A stretch of DNA of 64,000 nt from Roseateles toxinivorans (GCF_004362525.1 NZ_SNXS01000016.1:1-64000); one strand, 5' to 3'; counted from the first letter of the stretch, positions 45,827 through 54,858 are shown. The notes: generated by a model from the sequence alone, not told the origin. Made by a program: numbers and translations.

Positions 45827-46359
45827 CACGGGGCCATGGCCAATTGCTTGTCTATGTCGACCTCGACGGGGTCGTGCATCACGAGGCCGTTTACGTGTCC
45901 CCTTCCCGAGGCATCTACATCGACCCGTCGCAGGCCCCGGGCCGGGTGCTATTCGAGTGGGTCGACATACTGGTAGAGCTCCTGGACCCGTATCCAGACA
46001 TCCAGCTGGTGCTGAGCTCGAGTTGGTGCCGGCGCCCCGGCTACGCTCGCACCCTGGAGCGTCTGCCTAAAGAGCTGCGCCATCGATTTGTGGGCGGGAC
46101 GTTTCATCGAAGGATTCACGGCAGCGATCCTGGAACCGAGTGGGTCTTTGCAAACACCCCACGAGGCGAGCAGATATGGGCGGACGTGCTGCGCCGGCAG
46201 CCGCTGGACTGGCTTGCGCTTGATGATGACGGCGATCGTTGGCCAGCTTGGTGCAGGGACAAACTGCTACTGCTTGACGGTGAGGTGGGCATCTCGAGCC
46301 CGGCAGCACAGGAGCAACTGCGCCAGCGGCTCGTCCTGATGTCATCGAAGCTACCCTGA
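45823..46359 (+). CDS. HAD-domain protein (RNA-repair-type HAD)
   Basis: 178-residue HAD-superfamily protein. Motif I VYVDLDGVVH (Asp13, Asp15), motif II in VLSSSWCRRPG, and a late acidic motif WLALDDDGDRW. The compact layout resembles the HAD domain found in Swiss-army-knife RNA-repair proteins, where such domains act as phosphatases on nucleic-acid ends (family knowledge). It is the last recognised island gene, overlapping the upstream small protein. Confidence 0.8.
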   Translation: MTRGHGQLLVYVDLDGVVHHEAVYVSPSRGIYIDPSQAPGRVLFEWVDILVELLDPYPDIQLVLSSSWCRRPGYARTLERLPKELRHRFVGGTFHRRIHGSDPGTEWVFANTPRGEQIWADVLRRQPLDWLALDDDGDRWPAWCRDKLLLLDGEVGISSPAAQEQLRQRLVLMSSKLP

Positions 46360-46550
46360 GGACTTCCCATGCGAGGTGATCGTAACTACATGCATGAACG
46401 GCTGTGGGTGGGTGGCTTGTCCACTGTGGACGCGCGCGATCGCATCAACCCGGGAGTCCGCCTTCACGCGCTGACATCCCGTGCTCCCGGACAGCCGACA
46501 GTCGATCTGCCCAGGCTGGTTGTCGACGTCGTTCGTGGGAGCGACTCGTC

Positions 46551-47801
46551 TCAGAAGCGGTCAGGCGCGTAGTCCCGCGCGTCGATCGAGCCACTGCGGC
46601 CGGTCACCATGTCTGCGATGAGTTGCCCCGACCCTGCCGCGAGCGTCCATCCGAGATGCCCGTGCCCGGTGTTGATGAACAGGTTTTCCCAATGTGTACC
46701 TCCAATGAGCGGCACGCCATCGGCACACATCGGCCGTAGGCCGGCCCATGCGTGGATGTCGGCAGGAGCAGTGCGCGCCGCCACCGCCGGGTAGATGCGG
46801 CGCAGCAGAGACTCGAGGTTAGCCACGCGCGCCGGTGAAATCGCCAAATTCATGCCGGTGAACTCGGCCGTGCCGGCAACGCGCAGGCGGTCGGTGCCCA
46901 CCGGAACTACCGCAGCATGCAGGCCGTGATCCACCAAGGGCATGCGCGGGGCCGGGCCCAAGCCCAAAGGCAACGTGATCGAATAGCCCTTCGCAGGCCT
47001 GACTGGCAACCTCAGTTGCAATCGCCGCGCCAAGGCGGTTGACCACACGCCTGCGCAAAGCACCGCCACATCCGCGTCGAACCTGCGCTCCGCCGCGACA
47101 ACAGCGCGCACGTTGGCCCCAGCCGTTTCGAAATCAGTCACCGTGCAGCCCAGTTCAATCCCCACACCTCGCTGGCGCAGCACCTCGGTTAACGCGTTGC
47201 AGAACGCGTGGGCATCGCCGCCTTCGTCTTCGCGGTAGTGCAATCCACCGGCCAGTTGCGAGGCCACGTCGGCCAGCATGGGTTCCGCCGCGACCAGCTT
47301 GTCGCGATCAAGCCACTCGAATGCAATGCCGTGGCCCTGGGCCGCGGTGCGTGCGGCGGCCGCCGCTGCTTCGTCACGGTAGATCGACAGCGAGCCGCGA
47401 AAGTACTGGTGGTACTCCAGCCCGGTGTCCTCACGCAGCTTCGCCATCTGCGCCAGGCTGTGGCGCGCCAGTACCAAGTTGCGCTGGGTGTTGCGGGTGA
47501 AGCGCCGCGGGCGCGACTCGCGCACGAAGCGCAGTCCCCAACCCACCAACGACGGCAGGGCACGCGCGCGCAGCAGCATCGGCGAGTCATCGCGACCCAG
47601 GTTGCGCAACAGGAACCCGAGCACGCCGGGCGCATTCCAAGGATCGACCAGGCTCGGGTGGAGCAAAGCACCGTTCGCAAAGCTCGTGCCCAACCCCGGC
47701 CCCGCTTCGCGCTCCAGCACCGTGACCTGTGCGCCTTGCCGTTGCAGGTAGTAGGCGCTGGTCAGGCCGATCAGGCCGGCGCCGACGACGACAACCCTCA
47801 C
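46551..47801 (-). CDS. FAD-dependent D-amino acid dehydrogenase (DadA-like)
   Basis: 416-residue DAO-superfamily flavoprotein. Dinucleotide motif VVVGAGLIGLTSAYYLQRQG, GTSFANGALLHPSLVDPWNA (DadA-specific), and the C-terminal FAD region FINTGHGHLGWTLAAGSGQL. GTG start overlaps the upstream M55 D-aminopeptidase stop (GTGA). D-amino acids released by the M55 enzyme would be oxidised to 2-oxo acids and ammonia, with electrons passed to the respiratory chain. Confidence 0.93.
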   Translation of the reverse strand: MRVVVVGAGLIGLTSAYYLQRQGAQVTVLEREAGPGLGTSFANGALLHPSLVDPWNAPGVLGFLLRNLGRDDSPMLLRARALPSLVGWGLRFVRESRPRRFTRNTQRNLVLARHSLAQMAKLREDTGLEYHQYFRGSLSIYRDEAAAAAARTAAQGHGIAFEWLDRDKLVAAEPMLADVASQLAGGLHYREDEGGDAHAFCNALTEVLRQRGVGIELGCTVTDFETAGANVRAVVAAERRFDADVAVLCAGVWSTALARRLQLRLPVRPAKGYSITLPLGLGPAPRMPLVDHGLHAAVVPVGTDRLRVAGTAEFTGMNLAISPARVANLESLLRRIYPAVAARTAPADIHAWAGLRPMCADGVPLIGGTHWENLFINTGHGHLGWTLAAGSGQLIADMVTGRSGSIDARDYAPDRF

Positions 47802-48616
47802 TGCGCAGCAAACCAGAGGAAGGTGAGCACGTCGAAGTAGTTGCGCGTTTCCAGCAGCAGTTCGGTGTCGGATTCCATCCTGGCTTGTGGGAAGAAGGAC
47901 TTGGCGTATGCGTCGTTGGCCTTGTTGAATGTCAGCTTAAAGGCGAAGTCGCTCGGCAACTTCAAGGGCGCCGGGGCCGGGCCGCTGACTGCACGTTGCA
48001 CGCCGGCCTCGATGAGGCGGACCGCATCAGCCGGCAGCAGCGAGAGCACCGAGGCGCCAAAGCCCTCCAGCGTGGCGACGGTCTGCAAGCCATCGATGGT
48101 TCGCGAGGCCTCGTCGCAGAGCTGCTTGTCGCCCGACAGGAAGACCAGCGGCACGCCCAGGCTGGCGGCGGCGTAGGCGTAGATCAGGAACTCAGAGGCG
48201 ACCGCCCCATTGAGTTCGACGCGAGCAAAGGCGCGGCTCGAGACGGTGTGGGCCAGCGGGTTGCCGCCGCCCCCCCCCGCCGAGTGGTAGCCGATGAAGG
48301 CCGCGCCATCGAAGGTCTTGTCGATGCCTTGAACCATGGCGAACGGGTGCCCGCTCCAGCCGCGGATCAATTGCAGGCTTTTGCCCAATGGGGCCGAGAG
48401 CTTGTGCGGATCGATGTTGCGTGCAGTCCAGTGGGCATCCTTGACCACGATGGCCTCAACACCCGCTGCATAGGCGCCGCTGCAAGCCGCTGCCACCTCG
48501 GCCGTCATCTGGTCGCGAAATGGCGTGTACTCCGCCTGATGGGCCTTGTCGACTTCGACCGGTGCGCTGATGCAGGCTACGCCTTCGATGTCGGCGCTAA
48601 CGAAAAGCTTCTTCAT
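47798..48616 (-). CDS. M55 family D-aminopeptidase, copy 2
   Basis: 272-residue M55 peptidase. MKKLFVSADIEGVACISAPV, VKDAHWTARNIDPHKLSAPL and AAFIGYHSAGGGGGNPLAHT are the zinc-site segments; the second has DAHWTARN where copy 1 has DGHGSAHN, so substrate preference probably differs. It overlaps the receiver-domain gene upstream and DadA downstream by 4 nt each. With DadA it forms a two-step D-amino-acid release and oxidation unit. Confidence 0.92.
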   Translation of the reverse strand: MKKLFVSADIEGVACISAPVEVDKAHQAEYTPFRDQMTAEVAAACSGAYAAGVEAIVVKDAHWTARNIDPHKLSAPLGKSLQLIRGWSGHPFAMVQGIDKTFDGAAFIGYHSAGGGGGNPLAHTVSSRAFARVELNGAVASEFLIYAYAAASLGVPLVFLSGDKQLCDEASRTIDGLQTVATLEGFGASVLSLLPADAVRLIEAGVQRAVSGPAPAPLKLPSDFAFKLTFNKANDAYAKSFFPQARMESDTELLLETRNYFDVLTFLWFAAQ

Positions 48617-49068
48617 GGGGCACTCCGGTGAGGTGAAAGGCCAGCCGCGCGAACGAGGTCATCGGCAATCCGCAAGACGTCGATCGGCTTGGACCAGTAT
48701 TCGGCAAAGCCCAGCGCCTTGGCCTGGGTGCTACGTTCAGCAACTGTGTCTGCGGTCAACGCAATGATGGGCACAGCGCTCATGCCCGGGATCGCCTTGA
48801 AACGACCGAAGGCTTCCATGCCGTAGCCGTCGCCCAAGTGCATGTCGAGAAGGACCACGTCGGGTATGACATCCCTCAGCGACGCTTCGGCCTCCGCCAC
48901 GGATCGTGCCACGCGCAGCTGGATAGCCGTGTTGTGACGCACAGCCTCCTTGACAATCAGCGTCCAGACAGCGTCGTCATCCACGAAGAGCGCGACGAAT
49001 CGCCTGGCAAAAACTGGCGTTTCGGGTGCGTCGGTGGTCCGCACATGCAGGTTGTTGCCGCCCGTCAT
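48613..49068 (-). CDS. Lone response-regulator receiver domain
   Basis: 151-residue CheY-like receiver: acidic pocket FVDDDAVW (Asp30-32), phospho-acceptor Asp75 in VVLLDMHLGDGYG, Thr in IALTADT and Lys in YWSKPID. There is no output domain and no kinase in the window. It lies inside the catabolic operon with 4-nt overlaps on both sides, which is unusual for a CheY-like protein and suggests it signals or scaffolds for this pathway. Confidence 0.88.
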   Translation of the reverse strand: MTGGNNLHVRTTDAPETPVFARRFVALFVDDDAVWTLIVKEAVRHNTAIQLRVARSVAEAEASLRDVIPDVVLLDMHLGDGYGMEAFGRFKAIPGMSAVPIIALTADTVAERSTQAKALGFAEYWSKPIDVLRIADDLVRAAGLSPHRSAP

Positions 49069-49334
49069 CGGAAGCCGGCTTGGAAGGCCTGAGCCCAACT
49101 CACCGCCATCGGGGGCAAGGGCTCGCAGCCCACGGTCCCGGTGTACGCGAATTGTGCCGCGGCCATGCCATTGGGAATCAGTACCTCGTGCCCAGGCACG
49201 CAACCCTCATTGCGGGTCTGCGCTGCTGGCGGCGTGCTCAAGGCAAGCCAGTACCACACGCCAGCGGCAAGCATGAGCGCGGCGACAAGCGCCTTTAACC
49301 CCAGAGTCTTTGCAGGCGAACTCGGATTGGTCAT
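49065..49334 (-). CDS. Small membrane-anchored protein
   Basis: 89 residues. One N-terminal membrane helix (ALVAALMLAAGVWYWLALS) and a short exported tail with two cysteines (EGCVPGHE, VGCEPLPP) that could form a disulfide. Unrecognised family. It overlaps the receiver-domain gene start by ATGA; the two may function together. Confidence 0.65.
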   Translation of the reverse strand: MTNPSSPAKTLGLKALVAALMLAAGVWYWLALSTPPAAQTRNEGCVPGHEVLIPNGMAAAQFAYTGTVGCEPLPPMAVSWAQAFQAGFR

Positions 49335-49392
49335 AGCGTTTCCATCGGATCGTGAACGACGGATTGCGAATCGAGGGCAGGTGCCTACGTTC

Positions 49393-49833
49393 TCAACCGA
49401 GAGAAGTTGTCTGATGCTTCAGAAGCGGAAGTCGCGCCAGCAGGTCGTCCGCGAGCGCGCGGGCATCTCCTGATGGCGAAGGCCGCGCGACGTACCGCAT
49501 TCGCCCCTCCGCCACCATCCGCTGCTCGCGCAGCAGACTCATCTCAAAAGCGAGCGTGAACTCCTGTGGCTTCTGATCTTCGAGGCGTACCGACACCTCG
49601 ATCTCGTCGTCATAGCCCAGCGCCCGGTGCAGCTGGGTCGTGACGGCGCACTCGCGCAATGGGCCGCCCTTGGCCGTCATCGCTCGCAGATCGATATCGA
49701 CGCTGCGCAAGGCGGCTGCTGCGGCCTCGCTGAAGTAGTTCATGCAACTCGCCATGGACAACTCGCCATGGGCATCGCACTCGGCGTACCGCACGCGAGC
49801 GCGAAAGACCTTGTTGTCCGAGTCTGGGTTCAT
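49393..49833 (-). CDS. Acyl-CoA thioesterase (4HBT hot-dog)
   Basis: 146-residue hot-dog thioesterase of the 4-hydroxybenzoyl-CoA type: VRYAECDAHGELSMASCMNY (catalytic Asp replaced position AECDAHG), FSEAAAAALRSV, and QEFTLAFEMSLLREQRMVAE. ATG at 49833 overlaps the upstream amidohydrolase stop. Hydrolyses an acyl-CoA to free CoA; specific ester unknown. Confidence 0.82.
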   Translation of the reverse strand: MNPDSDNKVFRARVRYAECDAHGELSMASCMNYFSEAAAAALRSVDIDLRAMTAKGGPLRECAVTTQLHRALGYDDEIEVSVRLEDQKPQEFTLAFEMSLLREQRMVAEGRMRYVARPSPSGDARALADDLLARLPLLKHQTTSLG

Positions 49834-51128
49834 GAGCTTTCTCCTGCGGGGGTGTGCCAAGTTCCAGCGGTCGCGACGCCACGTACGTTCGAAAGCGCCG
49901 CCAAATCGCTCGTCGCGTTGCCCTCGATCAACAGCAGGTCGGCGCGCTGGCCCTCAATGATCTGGCCCTGCTGCCCGCGCAGCCCAAGGTACTCGGCCGC
50001 ATTGGCAGTGGCCGTCTGGAGCGCGCGCAACGGTGACAGGCCAGCCTGCACCATCAACTGCAGTTCGCGGTGCAGGGACTGGCCGGGGATCAGTCCGCAG
50101 CCAGGGCAGTCGCTGCCGGCAAGCAGCCGCGCGCCACTGTGATCCATCGCCGCGAGCAACTGCTGGCGCAACGGAAGGCCTTCAGCGATCGCTGCCAAAG
50201 CGGCCGGGCTGAAGACCGAACGCAAGTCGGTCTGATCGGTCGTCGCCTCAATCCACGGCGCATCGGCGCTGTCACCCTTGATGCTGCGCGCCAAGGCTTC
50301 TTCAATCACCAGCGTGGGTACGTTCCAACTACCCGCCTCGGCGGTGCGCTCGGCCAGCTCGCGCATGCGCGCCGGCGTGCTGTGCAGCCAGCCGACGAAA
50401 CGCTCCTTGCCCGCGGGTTCACGCACATCGAGCGCGAAGTCGTAGGAGCGGAAGTGCTCAATCGAGTCCTGGCGCGCCGCCAGTGCCCCGAACAGGCCTT
50501 TGCCGAAAGGCACATGCCCGGCCACCGGCAGACCCAGCTCGCGGGCGGTGGCCACGATTGCGTCGTAGATGTCGGGGTCGAGGTCGTTGTAGACCTTGAT
50601 GAAGTCGTAGCCGGCAGCGGCCTGGGCGTGTACTTCGGCACGGCCTTGCTCGACGCTCGTGACGAGCTTACCGAAGGCCGCCATGGCGGCGAAGCTGAAG
50701 CGCGTCTCGAGGATCGGCCCCGCGGTGACGATGCGCGGCCCGGGGATGCGGCCGGCGTTGACTGCGTCGCGCACCCTCAGATGCCACGGTGTGCCGGCCA
50801 TGTTGCGCACCGTCGTCAGTCCGGCGTCGAGCAGACGCTTCAGGTAAGCCTCGGCCTGCGCCCAGGCACTGGCTTCGTCGGGAACGCCTTCGGTCGGGTC
50901 GATGCCGCTCGGCAGCAGGTGGACATGCATGTCGCACAGGCCAGGCAACAGCGTACAAGCGCTGCCGTCGATGCGTGTCGCGTCGGCTGGTGCCGGCAGC
51001 AGCGCGCTCGGGCCCAGTCGTTCGATGCGACCGTTGCGCACGAGCACCGTGTGGTCGTGCAGGACCTCGTTGCCGCGCAGCGTGGCCACTCGGGTGTGTT
51101 CGATGGCCAGGGGAGGGGATGTGGTCAT
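49830..51128 (-). CDS. Amidohydrolase (imidazolonepropionase-like), copy 1
   Basis: 432-residue metal-dependent amidohydrolase. HxH in GLCDMHVHLLPSG, the metal-bridging Lys in YDFIKVYNDLDP, His in PVAGHVPFGKG and SIEHFRSYD, and Asp in LLAGSDCPGCG. This branch includes proline-type imidopeptidases and other C-N hydrolases on aminoacyl compounds. Two relatives lie at 61641 and at the window end. ATG with no strong ribosome site. Confidence 0.9.
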   Translation of the reverse strand: MTTSPPLAIEHTRVATLRGNEVLHDHTVLVRNGRIERLGPSALLPAPADATRIDGSACTLLPGLCDMHVHLLPSGIDPTEGVPDEASAWAQAEAYLKRLLDAGLTTVRNMAGTPWHLRVRDAVNAGRIPGPRIVTAGPILETRFSFAAMAAFGKLVTSVEQGRAEVHAQAAAGYDFIKVYNDLDPDIYDAIVATARELGLPVAGHVPFGKGLFGALAARQDSIEHFRSYDFALDVREPAGKERFVGWLHSTPARMRELAERTAEAGSWNVPTLVIEEALARSIKGDSADAPWIEATTDQTDLRSVFSPAALAAIAEGLPLRQQLLAAMDHSGARLLAGSDCPGCGLIPGQSLHRELQLMVQAGLSPLRALQTATANAAEYLGLRGQQGQIIEGQRADLLLIEGNATSDLAALSNVRGVATAGTWHTPAGESS

Positions 51129-51221
51129 GGGCAGTGGTGACGACAGGTGAGGAGGGGCGACGGTGTCAAAGCAAGCATCGTCGGTGTCCGAGCGTTGGGG
51201 TCGGGGCGAAGCCTGATCGAC

Positions 51222-52769
51222 TCAGATCGCCGCAGCCATCTGCACAGCACGCGCTTTCAGCGAATGCCGATCGATCTTGTTGGTGCCGGCCAGCGGCATC
51301 TGCTCGATGAACCAAACCCGGCGCGGGTGCATGTAGGGCGCGGCCAGCACCAGCACATGGTCCTTCAGTTCTTGCTCGGTAGGCGCCGAACCGGGCCGGG
51401 GCACCACAAAGGCCACCGGCATGTGCCCGCGGAGCTCGTCGGCCAGCGGCACGACGCAGACCTCCAGCACATCGGGGTGGCGCTCGAGCAGGCGTTCGAC
51501 TTGGCCGGGATAGATGTTCTCGCCGGCGCAGACGAACATGTCGTCGTCTCGGCCGATGAAGTAGTACCAGCCATCGGCGTCGCGCCGCATGATGTCGCCG
51601 GTGTGGATCCAGCCATCGCGCAACCGCTCGGCGGTGAGATCGGGCAGGTTCTGGTAGCCGCTCATGCGCGTGGCGCAGTGCACTTCGAGCACGCCCTGCT
51701 CGTCGACGTCCTGGCCATGGCCGTTCACGAGCCGGAGCCTGGCGTGCGGCTGTGCGTGGCCGACCGACATGAACGGGCGCGGTTTGCCTCGCGGATGCGC
51801 GCCGAAGTAGCCCGCCCCAGTCTCGGTCGTGCCGTAACTGTTGATGACGGCAGCCTTCGCAAACAACTGCTGCACCTGCGCCAGCACCGTGGCCGACAGC
51901 GGCGCCGAGCCGATGACCACCAGCTTCACATTGCTGAAGTCGGCCGCGGCCAGCGCGGTCTGCTCCTGCGCCATCATCGCCGTCATCGTTGGCACGCCGG
52001 ACAGCACGCTGACGCGATAACGCGACACGGCGTCGATGAAGCCACGCACCTCGAAGCGCGGCATCAACACGATGGCGCCCTGTAGCATGAAGACATGCGT
52101 CGTGTTGACGGTGGCATTCATGTGGAACAGTGGCGCGGCGACGATAGTCGGCCCGCTGGCAAGGCATTCGGCCATGAACGGCGTGGCATAACCCGCCGCG
52201 ATCAGCACCTGGCTGCGGTGCGACAGCAGCACACCCTTGGGCCGCCCGGTGGAGCCCGAGGTGTAGAGCACGAGTGCCGTCTCGTCGGCCGCCGGCACAA
52301 CCGATGTGAAGGGACCCGGGCTGGTGAAGGCCGTGAAGTCAGAGCCGTGCAAGGCCACCACGCGGTCAAGCCCCGGCAGGCCCGTGGCCACCGGCATCGC
52401 GGCCGCGTCGGCAAACATCAACTTCACGGCCGAGTTGGCAACCATGTAGGCCAGGGTCTCGCCGCCCGCGCGCGGGTTCAGCGGCACGCTCACCAAACCG
52501 GCGCGCATCGTGCCCAGCATCACGGCCAGGGCGTGCGCGGAGTTGGCCGCCATCACGCCGACGCTGGCGCCGCGTTGCAGGCCGGCTGCCAGCAGGCCGC
52601 GCGCCACGGCGTTGCACAGTGCATCGAGTTCGCCGTAGCTCCAGCTGCGTGGTTCAGCGGGGTCGCGCAGATCGATCAGCGCGGTGGCCTGTGGGTCGCG
52701 CGACCCATCGAGCGTAAGGCCCAGGTTGGCGGGCAAGTCGGTGCGCTGGTCCAGCGGTATCTCGCTCAT
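51222..52769 (-). CDS. Acyl-CoA ligase (AMP-binding), copy 2
   Basis: 515-residue ANL ligase. P-loop LVLYTSGSTGRPKGVLLSH, INSYGTTETGAGYFGAHPRG, GWIHTGDIMRRDADGWYYFI and the C-terminal NKIDRHSLKAR Lys. ATG at 52769 overlaps the thioesterase stop by one nucleotide (TGATG). Predicted to activate a second carboxylic acid of this pathway; more like fatty acid or crotonobetaine/carnitine-type ligases than aryl ligases, but substrate unproven. Confidence 0.92.
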   Translation of the reverse strand: MSEIPLDQRTDLPANLGLTLDGSRDPQATALIDLRDPAEPRSWSYGELDALCNAVARGLLAAGLQRGASVGVMAANSAHALAVMLGTMRAGLVSVPLNPRAGGETLAYMVANSAVKLMFADAAAMPVATGLPGLDRVVALHGSDFTAFTSPGPFTSVVPAADETALVLYTSGSTGRPKGVLLSHRSQVLIAAGYATPFMAECLASGPTIVAAPLFHMNATVNTTHVFMLQGAIVLMPRFEVRGFIDAVSRYRVSVLSGVPTMTAMMAQEQTALAAADFSNVKLVVIGSAPLSATVLAQVQQLFAKAAVINSYGTTETGAGYFGAHPRGKPRPFMSVGHAQPHARLRLVNGHGQDVDEQGVLEVHCATRMSGYQNLPDLTAERLRDGWIHTGDIMRRDADGWYYFIGRDDDMFVCAGENIYPGQVERLLERHPDVLEVCVVPLADELRGHMPVAFVVPRPGSAPTEQELKDHVLVLAAPYMHPRRVWFIEQMPLAGTNKIDRHSLKARAVQMAAAI

Positions 52770-53194
52770 CACTTCCCCGCCTCCACGAAAAAGCTGCCGC
52801 GGCCAGTGGCCACCAGCTTGCCGGCGCTGTCGAACACGTCCACGTCGGCCACACCCATGGTGCGTCCAGTGCGACGCACCATGCCCACCGCATCGAGGAA
52901 TGGGCCGCCAGCAGGGCGCAGGTAGTCGGTGCGGAAGTCGATCGTTCCGGCGCCGCGCCCGGCGACGGCGATGAGCGCCATGCAGCCCGCCGTGTCAATC
53001 AGCGACGCGATCGGCCCACCATGCCATTGGCCCGTGCCGGCACCACGTTCGAACTCGGGCTTGAAGGGCATGCGAAAGCTCACCCGCATCGCCTCGCGGT
53101 CCAGAGCCGTCACATGCACGCCCGCGAACTTGATGAAGGGCGAGGCGTCGCACTGCGCCTGAAGTGCGGCTACAAGATCCTGGTCGGCACTCAT
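52769..53194 (-). CDS. PaaI-family thioesterase
   Basis: 141-residue hot-dog protein: MRVSFRMPFKPEFERGAGTG, QWHGGPIASLIDTAGCMALI (HGG-x-I-ASLID is the PaaI signature), and TIDFRTDYLRPAGGPFLDAV. Overlaps the MDR reductase by 4 nt upstream. Probably hydrolyses a pathway acyl-CoA or relieves CoA sequestration. Confidence 0.88.
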   Translation of the reverse strand: MSADQDLVAALQAQCDASPFIKFAGVHVTALDREAMRVSFRMPFKPEFERGAGTGQWHGGPIASLIDTAGCMALIAVAGRGAGTIDFRTDYLRPAGGPFLDAVGMVRRTGRTMGVADVDVFDSAGKLVATGRGSFFVEAGK

Positions 53195-54225
53195 GGCGTC
53201 ACCACGATCTTCCCAAACACCTCGCGCTCTTCCATTAGGCGCTCGGCCTCGCGAATCTGCTCCAACGGCAGCACCTTGTCGACCACCGGTTGCATGCGAT
53301 GGCTGCGCGCGAGTTCGATCAAGGCCGTGATGTCGTCGCGGCGCCAGCCGTTGCTGCCCATCAGCTTCAGCTCGAAGGTCCAGACATAGCGCACGTCGAT
53401 GTGTTCGTCGTAGCCCGCTGTGGCGCCGCAGGTCAGCAGCCGGCCGCCCACCTTCAGGCAGCGGATGCCCTCCTGCCAGGAGTTGCCGCCGGTAAAGTTG
53501 ACCACCACGTCCACGCCACCGCTGCCGCTGATGCGCGGCTTGCCGACCAGGGCGTGGGTGGCCTCCATCAGCTTGGCCGTTCGGTAGTTGATGACGTGGT
53601 CAGCACCGAGACCCTTGAGCCGCGCGGCTTTTTCGTCGGAGCCGGCACAGGCAATCACGGTGGCGCCAGCCAGCTTGGCCAGCAATACGCAGGCCGTGCC
53701 GACACCGCCGGAGGCGCCGAGCACGAGCACGGTCTCGCCGGCCTTGACCTGGCCGATGGTGACCATCATTCGGTGCGCCGTTGCATAGGCCAAGGGCAGG
53801 CTGGCGGCGACTTCGAAGCTCACATCGTTGGGCAGCTTCACCAACTGCGGCGCGTAGACCACGCAGTACTCTGCGCGGCCGCCGTCGTACATCTCGCCGA
53901 TCATGCCTTTGGGGGCGCCTTCGCCCGAGAGCGGCAGCGGATCGACCATCACGCGCTCGCCGACCGAAAAACCGCTAACGCCGGTGCCGATTTCGGCAAT
54001 CTCGCCCGCGATGTCCGAGCCGATGATGATCGGCAGCGGCACCTTGATGCCAGGCATGCTGCGGCGGGTAAAGATGTCGTGGTAGTTCAGCGAGCAGGCG
54101 CGCACGCGGAGCAGCACGTGGCCTGGCCTGACCGATGGCCGCGGGTACGTGGGCTCGAAGGCGGTGGCCTCGGGGCCGCCGTGGGCCCGCACAACAGCGG
54201 CGCGCATCGTGATTGGAAGACTCAT
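53191..54225 (-). CDS. MDR-family oxidoreductase (quinone reductase-like)
   Basis: 344-residue medium-chain dehydrogenase/reductase. GroES-like domain with SLNYHDIFTRRSMPG, a nucleotide motif VLVLGASGGVGTACVLLAKL, ADHVINYR and NGWRRDDITALIELAR. It lacks the Cys cluster of the structural-zinc enzymes, so it belongs with quinone/enoyl reductases. Expected to reduce a double bond or carbonyl in the pathway with NAD(P)H. Confidence 0.88.
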   Translation of the reverse strand: MSLPITMRAAVVRAHGGPEATAFEPTYPRPSVRPGHVLLRVRACSLNYHDIFTRRSMPGIKVPLPIIIGSDIAGEIAEIGTGVSGFSVGERVMVDPLPLSGEGAPKGMIGEMYDGGRAEYCVVYAPQLVKLPNDVSFEVAASLPLAYATAHRMMVTIGQVKAGETVLVLGASGGVGTACVLLAKLAGATVIACAGSDEKAARLKGLGADHVINYRTAKLMEATHALVGKPRISGSGGVDVVVNFTGGNSWQEGIRCLKVGGRLLTCGATAGYDEHIDVRYVWTFELKLMGSNGWRRDDITALIELARSHRMQPVVDKVLPLEQIREAERLMEEREVFGKIVVTP

Positions 54226-54229
54226 GGGT

Positions 54230-54844
54230 TCAGCTTTCGTTGTGAGCGACGGCGATGCGCCGGCGCGTGCCGGCTTCGACGTCGTAGAGGTTGAAGTCGC
54301 TCATCGTGCGGCCGTACAGATGCAGGCTGACCGCACGCGGCCGCCCGGCAGGTACGCCGGTGATGTGGATGTGGTCCGGGTTGGGCACAAAGGTGCTCAC
54401 GGCGCGCGGCGGCAGCAGAACGACGCCGCCGCGCGCCAGCGCGATGCCCTCGTCGCGACCATCGTCGGCCGACTGGCGCACAAAGCTGCGCTCCTCGAGC
54501 ACGCCTTCGACCACGCCGACGACGCCCCAACTGCCGTGGTCGTGCACCGGCGTCCACTGGCCGGGCAGCCACACCAGGGCGTAGAGCGACAGGCAACTGT
54601 CCGGCGCGCAGTAGACCAGGTTGCGGGTGTAGTGCGCTGGATCGCTGCGCAAGTGCGCCTTCTGCAGCATCTCGTTGGCGCGCGCACTCAACTCCATCAT
54701 CAAGGGCGCGATGTCCAGCACTGCGTCCGACGGGTCCACGGGCGCACGGCTGCGCGACAGCGCCTCGTCGATGAATTGGGCCAGGTCAGGGCTCACTGCA
54801 GTGCCACTGTCGCGAATCGAGTCTTGGTGGTTGCGGTTGCGCAT
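54230..54844 (-). CDS. Cupin-fold protein (cysteine dioxygenase-like)
   Basis: 204-residue cupin. Metal-binding motif 1: PVHDHGSWGVVGVVEGVLEE (His-x-His), motif 2: NPDHIHITGVPAGRPRAVSL (His). The spacing is like cysteine dioxygenase-type enzymes, which act on thiols, but no thiol substrate is evident in the neighbourhood. It lies 4 bp after the reductase start on the same strand. Confidence 0.82.
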   Translation of the reverse strand: MRNRNHQDSIRDSGTAVSPDLAQFIDEALSRSRAPVDPSDAVLDIAPLMMELSARANEMLQKAHLRSDPAHYTRNLVYCAPDSCLSLYALVWLPGQWTPVHDHGSWGVVGVVEGVLEERSFVRQSADDGRDEGIALARGGVVLLPPRAVSTFVPNPDHIHITGVPAGRPRAVSLHLYGRTMSDFNLYDVEAGTRRRIAVAHNES

Positions 54845-54858
54845 GTCATTCAAGCCCT

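Noticed and set aside
40430-46370. CRISPR-like or retron array in the island
   Set aside because: I see no evenly spaced repeats and no reverse transcriptase with a retron RNA; the only RT is the group II intron fragment outside the island.
46369-46572. Small plus-strand open frame after the HAD gene
   Set aside because: 67 codons, overlaps the end of DadA on the other strand, no recognisable motif.
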